Below are positions 44,432 through 56,700 of a stretch of DNA of 64,000 bases, in pieces (the stretch's first letter is position 1; each line of letters starts with the position of its first letter). The position numbers and the translations under genes are program-made. The notes under the pieces were generated by a model. The model was not told the origin of the DNA, made no database searches, and saw only the letters and a list, made by a program, of their open reading frames with translations. This DNA is from Pezicula radicicola (Eukaryota > Ascomycota > Leotiomycetes > Helotiales > Dermateaceae), in the NCBI GenBank assembly GCA_003008705.1, contig PDUO01000090.1, forward strand, positions 67,886 through 131,885, in the 5' to 3' direction.

Positions 44432-46220
44432 ATGTCTTCACTTCTCGAGAGCTTGTACTGTCAATTCACCCTAACCTCCTATCCGATCGTACTATCAGCA
44501 TCGGTAAGATATCCGCTACAGAAACAGAAACTAGGACGGTTCTACTAGCTAGGATCCCAGAGTATTGGACTTATTTGTTAACTTTAATCTTCTTGTATCT
44601 AGGCAATATGCTACGTTCTTGGTTCTGCTATTTACAACATATTTCTACATTCACTCCGGAAATACCCAGGCCCAAAGCTCTGGGCCATTTCTCAGATGCC
44701 ATTCTCCATGGCATGGATTTCTGGCACAGGTCACAAAAAGATCTATGAATTACATCAAAAATACGGCGAAATTGTTCGAATCGCCCCCAGCCATCTCAGC
44801 TACGGGTATCCCGAGTCGTGGAATGACATTATGGGTCACCGGCAGCGAGGCCAGGGCGAAATGGCAAAGATCCTGATTTCTGGAGAGGCGACGATAATCT
44901 AACTCTTGTTGGTTCCGATCGCGAAAGGCATGGCCGCTTACGAAAAATACTTTCTCATGGCTTCTCTGCTCAGGCTATAGTGGAACAACAGCCTATTTTC
45001 CAACGCTACGCTTCTCTGCTAGTCGATAGACTCACGGCAGCCTCCGCTGGAGGTCAGGCCGTGGAGATGACCTCTTGGTACAACTGGGTTACATTTGATA
45101 TGGCTGGCGATCTAATTTTTGGTGAACCCTTTGGCTATCTAGAAAAATCTTAATATCACCCCTGGGTGAAACTGATCTTTATGTATATCAAGGGCATAGC
45201 TATTTCTACTGCTGTGGTCAGATTCCCTTTCGCTGATACCCTCATTAAATTGATGACCCCGAAGAGCGTAGCAAGAGACATTAAATCCCACGCTGAATTC
45301 ACAGAGGCGCAAGTTGGCAAGCGCCTTGCTTACCATAATCCTAGGCCCGATTTCATGGAGTCGATGATAAAAGCCAGCAAAAAGGATGTGAGTCAGCCTG
45401 CTATAATACGGGTCGTTAGATCTAATCTCTATTAGTAAGTTTCACAGAAGGAGGTCCTCGCCAATGCCCATAACTTGATGGTCGGTGGCTCGGAAACAAC
45501 TGCAACTTCCTTAGCAGGTACTACCTACTTGCTGTCCATCAATAAACTAGTCCAAGCAAACTTGTACGACGAACTGAGGGCGACTTTCAAAAAGGAAGAT
45601 GAAATTGACCTCGTCAGCGTTCAAAAGCTAGAATATATGTTCGCCGTCTTGCATGAAGCCCTTCGTATATATCCAGCTGTGTCCTCTGCTATTCCCCGCA
45701 AAACGCCTCCTGAGGGATCTACAATCGGTGAAGACTTCGTGCCCCCAAATGTAATTAATTTTATTATATCTCTTATCCTTTTCACAATGACTAATATTAG
45801 TTATCTAGACCATCCTCGATATCTGGCAGTGGCCAATGTTTCATAACCCCAAGTACTTTCAAGATCCCGAATCTTTTATTCCTGAAAGATGGCTTGGTGA
45901 CCCAAGGTTTGATGGTGACAAAAAGGAAGCATTACAGCCATTCGCTGTTGGCCCTCGCAATTGTATTGGCAAAAAGTGAGTGTGATGCTCCAGTTTGCAA
46001 AACCCTCCGTAACTAACCTGGTCGCAGTCTCGCTTATGCTGAGATGCGTCTTATCTTAGCAAGAGTGATCTGGAATTTTGATATTGAACTGGATCCCCGT
46101 AGTGAAGGATGGCTAGAGAAGAATTTTCTATATCTTCTTTGGGAGAAGCCAGAACTCTATGTTCGCCTCAAGCCGAGGACTGTAGAGCAGCCTGAGGCTT
46201 GCAACACTTCTACGACGTAG
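44432..46220 (+). pseudogene. Cytochrome P450, CYP65-like, broken
   Basis: It starts MSSLLESLYCQF at 44432. A hydrophobic anchor spans the first intron (AICYVLGSAIYNIFLHSL), then RKYPGPKLWAISQMPFS. The I helix reads GGSETTATSLAG, the ExxR motif is HEALRIYP, PERW is in [10 protein letters not shown], and the heme loop is [12 protein letters not shown] with an intact Cys. An intron follows and joins to NLAYAEMRLILARVIW. The tail ends at TAG 46218-46220. Its style is that of CYP65/isotrichodermin hydroxylase relatives, which hydroxylate terpenoids and similar carbon skeletons. Lesions are a one-base deletion in an A run near 44868, TAA at 45151 (Gln, KS-Q-YHPW) and damage around the intron near 45415-45450. 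It could supply the first hydroxylation of the catabolic substrate. Confidence 0.85.
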
Positions 46221-47331
46221 TTCAAGGGTGTGCGCGGTTTGAGACAAGTGAGAGAATGGAATAGACTCAAGACTATACAATGAAGTGTTTACCAACAGAG
46301 CCCGCTGACCTCAACTCCACTGCAGCAATGAGAGTAATACAGAAGACGAAAAGGGTGGCTGATTATGGCGAACAGAGCTAGCAGGTTAAACAAACTAATT
46401 TGATAAAATAACTGTATGGCTTGTTCCGCGGTGAAGAACCTGTTATGCCGGGTATTAAGAGGGACCAAATAGCCTTTTTATAGTTGCCCCCAGCTGGGAC
46501 TAACAGCGGTGAAAACTGAAGCCAGGCTAACGTCCACATCTCAAACACTTGTCCTTCTTCTCTCAATATATTGCATAACTGTTAAAGTGTAAATCATTCG
46601 CCTGGCTAAAGCGGCCATACGACGGAATTTTCGCGTTTCGATGCGGCATGGTATATGCACGGCATAGCATAGCGTAGTAAATGATACCCTAGGTAGTAGC
46701 GTCTTTCTGTGTACAATTGGAATTCTATATACACTCTGCATATTGTCTCTAAAATCCACCTTCTATTTCCACCTCTACTTCTACTTCCACTTTAAAGCTT
46801 GCACGTTACATAGTCGAGAACAGCACCTTAGGGTTTCACCGGATAATAGGTGCATTGTGTAGACGCAACCTTTAGTAGAAGCCTCCTGGAATTAAGTATC
46901 TACTACTACTACTTTCCTTGATATGTTGACTTTGAATATGCTTGCTTTGTTGGAGGATATATATGCTCTCGGGACTAGTGTATAACTACCTACATACCTA
47001 TTACTAGAGATTTTTTATGCGTACTTTCTTTGCCTTGTTATTGAAAAATATATACTAGGCGTGGTAAGTACATCCGGGGATTCTCTACGTACTAGTTTTA
47101 CGGCATTGAATGAACTTAGAATAACAGATAATGGTTGAAAAAGTTTAGGAGGTCTCCAAGAAGTGAGATTGTTGAGTCACTTTACAACTTGAAAGTTTCT
47201 GAACAGATGACACTTATCCACTAAACAGGACTCAACTAATTGGACGTCTAAAAATGATAAAGCTATTTTACTAAATGATCTTAAGATCGTGAATGATTCT
47301 AATATATTATAGTATAACGTCGACGATAAAC
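46221..47331. other. Intergenic, AT-rich, boundary of the catabolic block
   Basis: No frame is recognisable. T-rich and TA-rich runs dominate from 46900 to 47300. It separates the P450 relic from the polyketide synthase relic and marks a change in gene content. Confidence 0.45.
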
Positions 47332-49791
47332 AAACCGATCGCGGTGATTGGAGTTAGCTATCAACTTCTAGGAGGAGCTACCTTAGTGAGCAAGTTATAG
47401 GATGTTATTTTTAACCCTCCCAATCTCTCTCAACCGATTCCAGAAGATAGGTTCAGTTTAGACGGGTTTTACAACCTTAGCGGAAGTCATTATAGGACCA
47501 TTAATAGGCAAAGGTTTTATTCTGTCGATGAAGACATAAGATCGTTTAATCACTCATTTTTTGATATAAGTCTTCAAGAAGCAGAGGCACTTAATCCAGA
47601 AGTACGTACTTCTTTGAGTTATATATATCCAATGTATATACTAACAGAAGCATAGCACCGGGTCTTAATGGAGACGGTATTCGAGGCTACAGAATCCGTT
47701 GGCCTACTTATTGAAACGTTGAACGGAAGCGACACGGCCGTGTACATAGGCTAGATATAGAATGATTATCTTGAGATCCAAGAGCAAGATCCAGATACCA
47801 TTCCTCAATACTTGGCTCTGGGGTCCTCCAGAAGTACAACCGCGAATCGAATGTTGCATTTCTTCAACCTCAAGGGTCCCTCTATCTCAGTTGATACTGC
47901 CTATTCATCTAGTCTTGTAGCTGTGCATCAAGCAGTGCAGACACTGCAATCCGGCGAGTCGTCAATTACTACTGCAGCAAGTGCCAACCTGATTCTCACA
48001 CCCTCTGGGTTTCTGAGGCTTTCCAGAATGAAGATGCTTTCACCTACGGCCCATTCCCGAATGTGGGATTCGATGGCTGATAGTTATGTTCGTGGAGAGG
48101 GCACTGTAGTGCTAATTCTAAAGACCCTGAGCAACACACTCGAAGATGGGGACAAGGTCGGATGTATTATTCGAGAGACTGGAATCAAATAGGATGGAAG
48201 GACACCCGGAATTACAATGCTAAGTGCTGCTTCACAGACAACATTAATTCGAGCAACTTATCCAAAAGCAGGCTTAAACTACGACCAGGGACCAGACTAG
48301 CTATAATTCTTCGAAGTACATGGTATAGGTAGGTCTAAAGCTGGTCAAGCCCGGGCGGAAACAATACTAACGGGGAGGGTGATGCAGGTGATAAAGCCGT
48401 GGCCAAGTCGTTCTTCTCAGAGTTGCAGGTATCTTGAAGGCAATGTTAGCTATGGCACATCGGGTAATCCCACCAAATTTGTACTTTGCGACTGTCAATC
48501 AACCTTGTCGTTCCAACAGAGCCATAACCCTGGCCTAAGGTTTCGACGGGTAAGTCGTTGCGCTGCCGTGAATGCATTTGGCTTTGGAGGCACAAATGCA
48601 CACGCCATTTTAGAGACCTACGAGGCACCAGTGTCTGACCACTATAACACGCATAATGTGAAAACAGACGAGACGCTCTTGGTCCCTTTGGTGCTCTCAG
48701 TAAACTCCAGCCGGGCTCTAGGACAAAAGGTTCTCGACTTAGCCAGCTACATTGCCACGAGCCCATCGGTGCACCTGGCAGATATTGCCTGGACCTTATG
48801 TCAGCACAGATCTAGTCTTCCCATTAGAGTCTTGTATGTAGGCATTGAGCGCAAGGGCCTACAAGATATGATGGTTGCTGATCTGCAGAGGATGATGGTG
48901 ATGATGATGATGATGATGATGATATTTATTTACGTCCGGCGGACTATAGAACAATCCTATAGCCCTAAGACCTCCCAAAGGGTATAGGGACGTACTAGGC
49001 TAAGAGTTTTTATATACAAAGGTGTAATATCGATACCTCGAAAACCACGCTAACTCCCCTCCTTCTCCCCCTACCCTAAGTGTCTACTATGCCCTAATAG
49101 TCCCCTTCGCCTTCCTCTACTATCCTTAAGTGTCTACCAACTGTCGTAGATATAATAGAGGCCTAGCTCCGACAAAGGTAGGTATATCGCGTAGTTCTTG
49201 GGTTGTAGTTGTAGGGAGGGAGAGGCCATAGTGGCTAGATTGTCGACATCATCGATAAGGGAAAATCTCGTTGTATCGTCATTTCGTGACTTAATCTTAG
49301 CTCTGCCGACACTCTAGAAGAGTGCGACAGGTTCGTAGAGGTGCACCACGTATAGGTGTTGAATCGTCGCCCTCCAGATCTGTAGAGGATGGACATATGT
49401 AGCGCTCATTTCACCTACTCTTCAGCACCGGTGCAAGCAGTCAGCCCACCCACGATCGTCTTCAGTGGTAGCCTGTGCATTCGATTCACTGTACCAGGCC
49501 CCTACAAGGAAGCCATCGCCGAGCTTGAAGGAGGTTGATCTTGAGCGCTTCCACCAGTATCTATTCATCTTACACTCACTGAAGCGTCGCCATCACTCGG
49601 CATCTGGAACAGCGAGCAAGCTTGATGCACTACAGTTCAGTCCGGACCTTGTCTGGCATCCTGCGTTGCTAGACACAGCTTTTCGGACTGTGTTGGCAAG
49701 TTATAGACCGCTTATCTTCCAAGATCCATTTGACGGATTATCTTTTACACGCCTAAGCCCAGCGGTGTTGACGTGCGCCGCGATCATCTAA
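47332..49791 (+). pseudogene. Polyketide synthase remnant: KS, start of AT linker, then DH fragment
   Basis: The ketosynthase domain runs IAVIGVSYQLLGG, then IPEDRFSLDGFYN, TANRMLHFFNLKGPSISVDT, VHGIGRSKAG and NAFGFGGTNAHAILE. The active-site loop reads DTAYSSSLVA where DTACSSSLVA is expected, with Tyr at 47902-47904. The later histidine motif (NIGH) appears as NVSYG, so the His may also be lost. At least six in-frame stops occur. After the KS, a linker VLDLASYIATSPSVHLADIA is followed by eroded DNA where the acyltransferase should be. Then a dehydratase-like piece appears (LVWHPALLDTAFRTVLASY). The rest of the enzyme is absent. The protein is inactive on several counts. Its nearest class (reducing type I) is an estimate. 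Confidence 0.8.
48888..48925 (+). repeat. ATG/GAT trinucleotide microsatellite
   Basis: A GATGATGATG run of about 12 units lies at the point where the polyketide synthase sequence stops matching, probably a breakpoint or slippage product. Confidence 0.85.
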
Positions 49792-50636
49792 TTAATGTAG
49801 AGGGCCATGTTATACAAGTTATACCAGTTTAGGAGACATTGTGGCTGCTAGTATGTGGGCTTGAAGTTTAGAATAGTGATAATTCCTATGAGGTTATTCA
49901 GGTCACATGACTAAGAAACGCTTTGGACCAGCCCTACTCGTATTACCAATGAATCTATCCTTCGTAAGTGGTTGCTGACGAATATTAGTCATCCTTGCGA
50001 ACCGCTAACAAATGTCTGTTGCTGCAGAGTAATATCGAGATGACGAATCCCTAAATTACCCTAAAGCAATATTTGAACTTTGTTAATGTCCTATTGAATC
50101 TAATTCGAGTAGCGTAGAAAATAATGCCAACTATTTTCGTTTTTGTAATCCTTAATTACATATAATTGTAATTCCTTGTTATTCAGTTAATCAGAGTTAT
50201 AGACTGCGGATGTAGTAAACCTGAAAATTGCCTTGTAGAGACGTCTAGACTCTTGTAAGCAGGCTTGTTGGCAAGATCACACTTTTCGGTATATAGAATT
50301 CAACGTCTCTTGAGTCAGTTCATTGCAGTGCCCTGCAGTACAACGACCAGCGCTTGTGCAACTGTGGTTCCTGGTTAAATTGCAGTGGTACGAATACAAC
50401 ATGGTTAACTCTGTTCGTGTGAACGTCAGTAAACGGTCCGTTTTCGAGCAGCCAATGAGAGAATCAAAGATTTCAGATTTTGTCGGTATCACATCTGCAG
50501 GTATTAAAGAATTTTTCTGCTCTGGCCAACTCTAGGGGGCCGAGCACACGGTTGAAGAGTATCCTCTCTATGTACTTATTGGAAGTCCATCCCACCTTCT
50601 AGAGACTAGAGTAAGAGCACATCCAAAACCACCACA
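49792..50636. other. Intergenic, tyrosinase promoter side
   Basis: This is AT-rich, with no supported gene. The last 150 bp before the tyrosinase start (with TATTGGAAG near 50577) are the likely promoter, but I name no specific site. Confidence 0.4.
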
Positions 50637-51906
50637 ATGTTCGCAACAATCCAAGCTTTTGTTTCCTTACTTGCACTTTCCTCAGCTGCAGTTGTAGCGC
50701 CTTACAAGCGAGACAGCAACTGTACAGTCATCTCACAACGAAAAGCATGGTATATAAAGTTTTTAAATCAAGTCTAGCCACCAATTGCACTTTGCTGACT
50801 ATCCTAAAAGGCATACATACACAGCTAGTGAAAAGGCTTCATATATTAATGCCGAGCTTTGCCTCCAGTCAATCCCAGCAACCCTTGGGCTACCAGGAGC
50901 AGTGACTAGGTTTGACGAACTACAAGCTGCGCATCAAATTCAGGCTGCTGTTGTCCATGGTGTAGTATGCACTCCTAATATCTATGATCCCAATAAATCG
51001 CTCTACTACCAGAGGTTAACTTTGTTAGGGTGCATTTCTTCCATTCCACCGCATTCATATGCACGCCCATGAAGTCCTCTTGCAAACTGAATGTGGCTAC
51101 AATGGAACCCAGCCGTACGTTTCTTCTCTTCAGTTATAATATATAAGTCTAACCGCTGAGTAGGTACTGGGACGAAGTCCTTGATGCGGGAAATTTCACC
51201 TCGTCTATTGTCTTCGACCCGGCAACTTTTGGGGGTGATGGCACTGGTGTGGATGGCTGCATTGCCGATGGCCCCTTTGCAAACTATACCCTTCACGTAG
51301 GGCTGGGCTACAACAACACAGCTCATTGTCTCACTCGGAACATTAGCGATACTACAAGTCTGCAGTCTGGTCAATCCTACCTTGATGCATGCTATGCTGA
51401 AGGCAATTTCTCAACTGCCTGGCCTTGTCTAGAAGCTTCTCCACATGCAGGTGGGCATGGTGGCGTGGGAGGAGAAGTAAGTTATACTACCTCTTCACCG
51501 GCTCAATATAAAGCTAACCGCCAATTCTTCATAGATGGTAAACCCTATTTCCAGTCCAGGTGGTAAGCTACTTTTAAATCTCACTCTGGAAATCTATATT
51601 AAATATTAACTACACCCAGACCCTACTTTCTATCTTCACCACACTCAGCTTGATCGCATTTGGTGGAACTGGCAAGCTCTGGACTTGCCTTATCGGCTGA
51701 CAGATATCTCCGGTACGAATGTGCAGTTGGATGGATTTCCAGAACTTCAATCAACAGCTTCAAAGCGCATAATGAGACGAGATGGTGATCCCGGTAACCA
51801 GACTACTCTAGGACACATTCTCAACATGTACGGGATCATTCCCAACAAGACCATTGCCGATGTAATGAATATTCAAGGTGGTTATCTCTGCTATGAGTAC
51901 GTCTAG
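50637..51906 (+). CDS. Secreted tyrosinase-family copper enzyme, six exons, intact
   Basis: Joined exons 50637-50749, 50811-50964, 51029-51114, 51164-51476, 51535-51562 and 51620-51906 give 981 nt and 326 residues with no stop. All five introns are GT-AG and short (49-64 nt). The N-terminus is a signal peptide (MFATIQAFVSLLALSSAAVV) followed by a Kex2-like KR. The CuA site shows HGVGAFLPFHRIHMHAHE with the His-x8-His spacing. CuB shows PHAGGH and FYLHHTQLDRIWWNWQ. These are the expected copper ligands of a type 3 copper oxidase acting on phenols. Several N-glycosylation sequons (NYT, NNT, NIS, NFS) fit secretion. The protein is short, like other single-domain fungal tyrosinase-like enzymes. 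It stands between pseudogenes and is the only multi-exon gene here that reads cleanly. Confidence 0.9.
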
Positions 51907-53764
51907 GTACTGAGGGCCTGCTTATGGATCGCTCCCAGAGCGAGTCAAGACATGGATGGCCGGATTGGTGTGTTAACTCATATATCTCAGTCGTTACCTA
52001 TTCCATAGATCACTCTATATTCCTATTACAGCACAAACTCGCAATTTCAAACACAATTGTGCAGTATAGCTTCTAAACCAAGATAAGTTGAGCGACACTT
52101 AAAGTCATTTCAACACCATCTTCCGCCTAGTTATATTGCAGCCCCTTTCTCAAGGAACTCTGTCGGCAAGCAAGGCTCACTACGTTTCGCTTCCTCATCC
52201 GTCTGGCTCGAGAGGTCTACATTAATATCACCGAGAGCTTTAGGGAAGAGCTCCTTTCAATCCACCATTTTCGGAAATATTTCTCCCCGTAGAATATCCA
52301 AGTAGTCGTTGCGGTAGATCAGGCGGGGAAGTGGGTGCCCTACGAATTGTTCCAAGAGAAATCACTGCTTGAAATTAAGTTCCAGCGTCTGTTAGGAAAT
52401 GCAGATGGTGAAGGTTTCTGGTCTTCTAGTAGTTCTTGCTCAGTATCAAGTCCCGCAGAGCACAGGACGTCATGCGTGCATATCATCTCTCTTAAATCCC
52501 TTCCCCGCCGCTGCCCTGGATGATTCTCGCCATGAAATCATGGAGCCGAGAAAGTGCGGTTTTTACCAGTACCAGCACACGAGCTCTAGGTGACGACATC
52601 AACAAGTCAAAGAATTGTTAGACCAACCACGAGCTATAGTAACGCCGATGCTTTTACTTACTAGCTAGCTACGGCGATCCAGGTGCAATACTGTACAAAG
52701 CTCAAAAAGTAGTGTTGCCCAACACCTTAATCAAGCACCAGCATGAACATCTGCACCGACGGCTAGAAGTTAAACTAACTCGATATTGTCTTCGTTAGCT
52801 GCCGCTCGAAGGGCCGCTCTCTCTTCTTCATTAGTTGCTGGGGCGTAAGCCATCGAGCAACGATAACGACGGTGGTTTGAGCGACAGCGTATGCGTGATT
52901 CCATGCAAGAGTCTATGCATGGCTACTTTGCACATTCCAAAGGTTCCGAAGATGGGTTGACTGTATGTCGGTGAAGAGAGTAGGTGGTGATCTAAAACTC
53001 GGAGAAGTTGAACAAACTAATCCCAGCGCCTATCAACGTCTAGCCCCCTCATAACCACGAGGCCGCATTCAAGCAGTATCGATATCAGGGGCTATCTCGT
53101 ATTCATGACTAGAAGCAAAATCTGTCGCTACAGTATTATCGGGCCGAGTAGCTACAGGGTTAGGGTTAGAGGCTTTGCAAACAGCCCCGCCACATCTTTT
53201 CAAGTTGTGACTTATCCCTGCTAGACGGCGACATTTGACAAGGCCAAAGTCACAATTTGAAGAATGTAACTTACCCCTGCAAAAAGCAGTCGTGTCGACT
53301 CCTCTCATTTGCAAACTCTACTATCTTAGCTACAAACTTGTGCCCCCAATGTGTTGAACATGGACGAGAGCAAATTGAAGGCAATTTGTAGCCATGATTC
53401 GTTCTATATATCTTTACAAGATTAGAAGAACGCCGCGACTGGATTAGAAAATGCTCTACGATCTCCGCGCTAGGACCTTTCGAGGGAACGGATAACACGC
53501 GTCCACTTTGCTGTGCACTATGACCAGCACTAGGCGGCCGCTTAACTGTCTATCTCACTATTTGGGCTTCGAACCCTGCTAGGACAGAAGTTTTTTTGGT
53601 CTTGCTCTTACTATACGTGGTGTTGTGAAACGGCGCAAAGGGCAGATAGCTCTTATGAAGTTTTCGGTGCTATGCAACAAATATATGATTATTACTATCA
53701 ACCTAGTCCGTGGAACTTCTCAAGCTAATACTGGTATGTCTTAGGAAGCTATCATCTTAGTCTT
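51907..53764. other. Gene-poor stretch with unassigned fragments
   Basis: No gene is supported. A forward frame near 52310-52520 reads VVAVDQAGKWVPYELFQ and FQRLLGNADGEGF, which looks protein-like, but I cannot name the family. A minus frame at 53271-53498 is similarly anonymous. The rest is non-coding to the eye. Confidence 0.35.
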
Positions 53765-54180
53765 GTGCTCATAAGTTCCAGCCACAGCAGCGATCCTCCC
53801 ACTCCTAGATCTTGTTCGAACGAAGCCACATACGCGAAGAAGATTGAATCCACCCTTGTTGGCTACATACAGCTTGAAAACGACCCAGATAGCGACAAGT
53901 TTCTATTAGCAGATTCCAATCCTACAAGTCGAATCAAACATCGAAGATTAAATACATTCTAGGAGATTAATCACGATCGCAACTACGATAAAAATAACGA
54001 GCTCGACAATAAGGGAGACGACACTAGCGATGGCAAGGGAGATAGCACTGGTGATAATAAGGAAGATGGCACTGGCGATGATGGTACCACAACGGAGATA
54101 CGGTCGACTACTTGTTCAAGTATAGATATTAAGAATCTAAGCTGTTGAAACTATCTCAAATAAGATTCGGAAAGTACTGG
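53765..54180 (+). other. Unassigned acidic low-complexity frame
   Basis: A forward frame is rich in Asp, Gly, Lys and Thr, with repeated DDT/GDD/GDST-like steps around 53990-54100 after a TAG at 53960. It may be a relic of a disordered protein. No domain can be named. It could equally be a decayed repeat. Confidence 0.35.
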
Positions 54181-55800
54181 ATAAGATGTTTCCTCGTGAG
54201 AAGAAGAGAAAGGCCAACCAGCTTCAAGTGCAAGCAAGATGTATCGATGTGGTTGCCAGCAGTGGTCAGCTTTATTCCACTGACATTATCCCCTCAGATT
54301 TCAAAGTCTGCCTTGGTGGGGTGAATTCACCACCAAGAATAGGACCTTATACCTAAAAAACCTCCTCTGGCAGCAGTCATCGAGAGTGCTTCGAGGTGCT
54401 CAAGAGATTGCCTGGAAGGGTTCCTTGGCCGCTGCACGTATACGCTGAGTCTCTCTGAAGAAGCTGGAGTAAGCCAGTCTACAGTAACTCGGTGGACTAT
54501 TGCAGCCTGGATGATAAACTTGATTGTTGATGGGTTCTGGCCGACATTGGGACCCAAAGCCGCTCTAGTATACGAAGTTCTGGCATGTAAGGCTTACACT
54601 CTATTGCTTGATGCGGCTGTTGACGCACTGCCAGCAAAGAATTACTCCCTGAGCCGTATTAAATTTTCTGAGAACACACTGTGTAAGGTAATACAAGGTG
54701 TTGTTAACAACCTCAGGAACTCGGCGCCTCTCGTATCGTGTGGCATATACGTGTTCCATCTAGCCGCATGTCTTAGCAGCGCATTAGACATTGGGTACGT
54801 GAGGATGCTGTGACGTTAATATTACGAACTACTACTAAGTAACAGAGCAAGCACAGTCGTCAATTTTATTAGCACTAACGCTGGCGCTACTAGTGCTGCT
54901 AGTGCCCTTTAGTTTGAAGCAGTTACTGGCCACGGATTTCATATATTGGTGTTTCAGGATTAGATGAGGTGTAGCGGTCGATGGAGTTATGGATGTGATA
55001 CTTTTGCTGGACCGGGCGAGGCATCGACGCCGAATTCTGAAGCTCGGAGGGCCGCCGCGGTTGAACCATGTACTGTAGCTGGATCATGGCGCTCGTGTTG
55101 GTAGTGACACTGACTTTAACATCCAACTCTGATTCCTCTTAGTACAAATTCCTCATTGTTTGGATTTGAGAGGATACCTCATGTACTCTTCACCTTCGTC
55201 CTGCGCGGGCCCGAAGCTAAGATCTACAAAAACATCCCTCTCCTCCCCATCTTAATATTGGATGCGGCCTCATGGCAATGCTAGGCAGAGATATAGTGAT
55301 AACAGGATGGTGCAGTACTTCTCTAGGAGGGGCTGAGGTTTTGCTGCGCAAGATACGAGACAATGAGTTTCTTTGAGGGTGGTGAATTGTTATTTCGTTA
55401 AGCTTAAAGTACTCAGTTTTTGCAAAGACAGAAAAGTTGAGGATTCTCGCAAAGGCGTAGTACGGCGGAGAAGGATTTAGGAGTTGTCCAAAAGATGGGG
55501 TGTCGTCGGGAAAGAAGAATCGCGGCTTCAGCGCAGTAATGGTCGCGGATGCCATACACAGGTCCCGCCGTCATAACTACCCAACCCCGAGACCCAATCC
55601 TCGCAGCAAGGCGGCTGTAGTAACGAAATGATTAGTTCCGAGAAAAGATCTAGGCCCAACACCACAATTAACTTCGGTCGTAATAGCATCTTCCAATACA
55701 TAAGTAGATGATTTAACATCAAGCCCCATACCGGGCGTTTAAGAGTAATATATGATATGCCCGTGCAAGTTTTACAATCCGCATTTACTGACTAAATGGA
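54181..55800. other. Unassigned stretch with short frames on both strands
   Basis: Forward frame 54511-54813 and minus frames 55217-55555 and 55528-55722 are open but match no family I know. The minus frame at 55555 starts MASATITALKPRFFFPDDT and reads like a real N-terminus, yet it stops after 112 residues. I treat these as unassigned. Confidence 0.35.
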
Positions 55801-55807
55801 ATAAATC

Positions 55808-56700
55808 AGAAGCAATCCGAATTGATTGCGGCTTTACGGGGAAAGGTTGAACTCGAAGATCAACTTATCAAAAAAGCAGATATAGGGGATTGTCATAGCG
55901 TATACGATCTCTTAAGCTGGGGTGCTGCAGTGGATGCTTGTGACGAGAGTGGTTGGACGCCTTTGCTCGCAGCTTCTCGGCATAGACATTTGAAAGTCAT
56001 AGACATGCTTGTTTCTTCCGGAGCCAAGATTCAGACACTTGACAACAAGTTAGAAACACCACTGTCAATAGCTGCCTGAAGTGGGAACAAGAGACTTGTC
56101 GAATATTTCCTTTCCAAAGGAGGAAATCTTGGAATCATAGATGAGGAAGACAAAACTCCAACGATGCGAGTGGTGGAATCACAAAATCGCCAAGTCATCC
56201 TCTTGTTAGAGTTTTCCACCCACCAGAATCCTGTTGGAATCTACGAAACAACGGCAGAGCAAAAAACCTTCAGAAATCTCTTGATTCCCTTAGCTCTGAA
56301 ATATAATCTTCCGGATTTTAAGCTATGCCTACGACATGGCGAAGATGTTGATGCCAAGATACTGGAAGCGGCTTTTGCGGGATGCAAATTGGATATGACC
56401 TTAGAATCATATACGAATATTCAGTGTAGCGACTATAACTTCAAAAGATACGGATATCTATTGAAATAATCCAGGAATTGGTGCGATACGGAGTTGACAT
56501 GCATGCTATACAAGACAGCCACGAGAATGTTCTTATCGCCTTACTTATTGCAGCAGCTGAGTGCAAGGGGCTATTGGGATTACTCCCAAAGCTTCGGAGA
56601 AGAATTGGAATTGCATTGAAGAGAAACGACAAATTAGCAGTTTGGACTCCGGAGAAGATCGAAATAATTGAAGGCACAAGGCCTCTGTGAGGCTGCAATT
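55808..56700 (+). pseudogene. Ankyrin-repeat protein fragment, broken
   Basis: Consecutive ankyrin-like repeats are visible: SGWTPLLAASRHRHLKVIDM with LVSSGAKIQTLDNKLETPLS, then SGNKRLVEYFLSKGGNLGII and DEEDKTPTMRVVESQNRQVI. A TGA at about 56077 interrupts the second repeat. Further forward frames at 56164-56469 and 56478-56690 seem to continue the protein, with a stop or splice between them. Ankyrin proteins bind partners. No other domain points to a role. Confidence 0.6.

Noticed and set aside
1..46220. TAG might be read as an amino acid (code change), since stops are mostly TAG at Gln/Trp.
   Set aside because: Frameshifts, internal deletions, lost active-site residues and a transposon insertion co-occur, TAG replaces several different residues, and natural gene ends also use TAG. 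Pseudogene decay with a RIP-like bias explains it better.
47332..49791. Polyketide synthase as a partner of the catabolic cluster.
   Set aside because: It lies beyond an AT-rich boundary, lacks most domains, and nothing in the catabolic block needs a polyketide synthase.
53550..53600. GGGTTCGAAGCCC-like stretch on the minus strand, resembling a tRNA T-arm.
   Set aside because: No matching acceptor, D-arm or anticodon stem could be placed around it.
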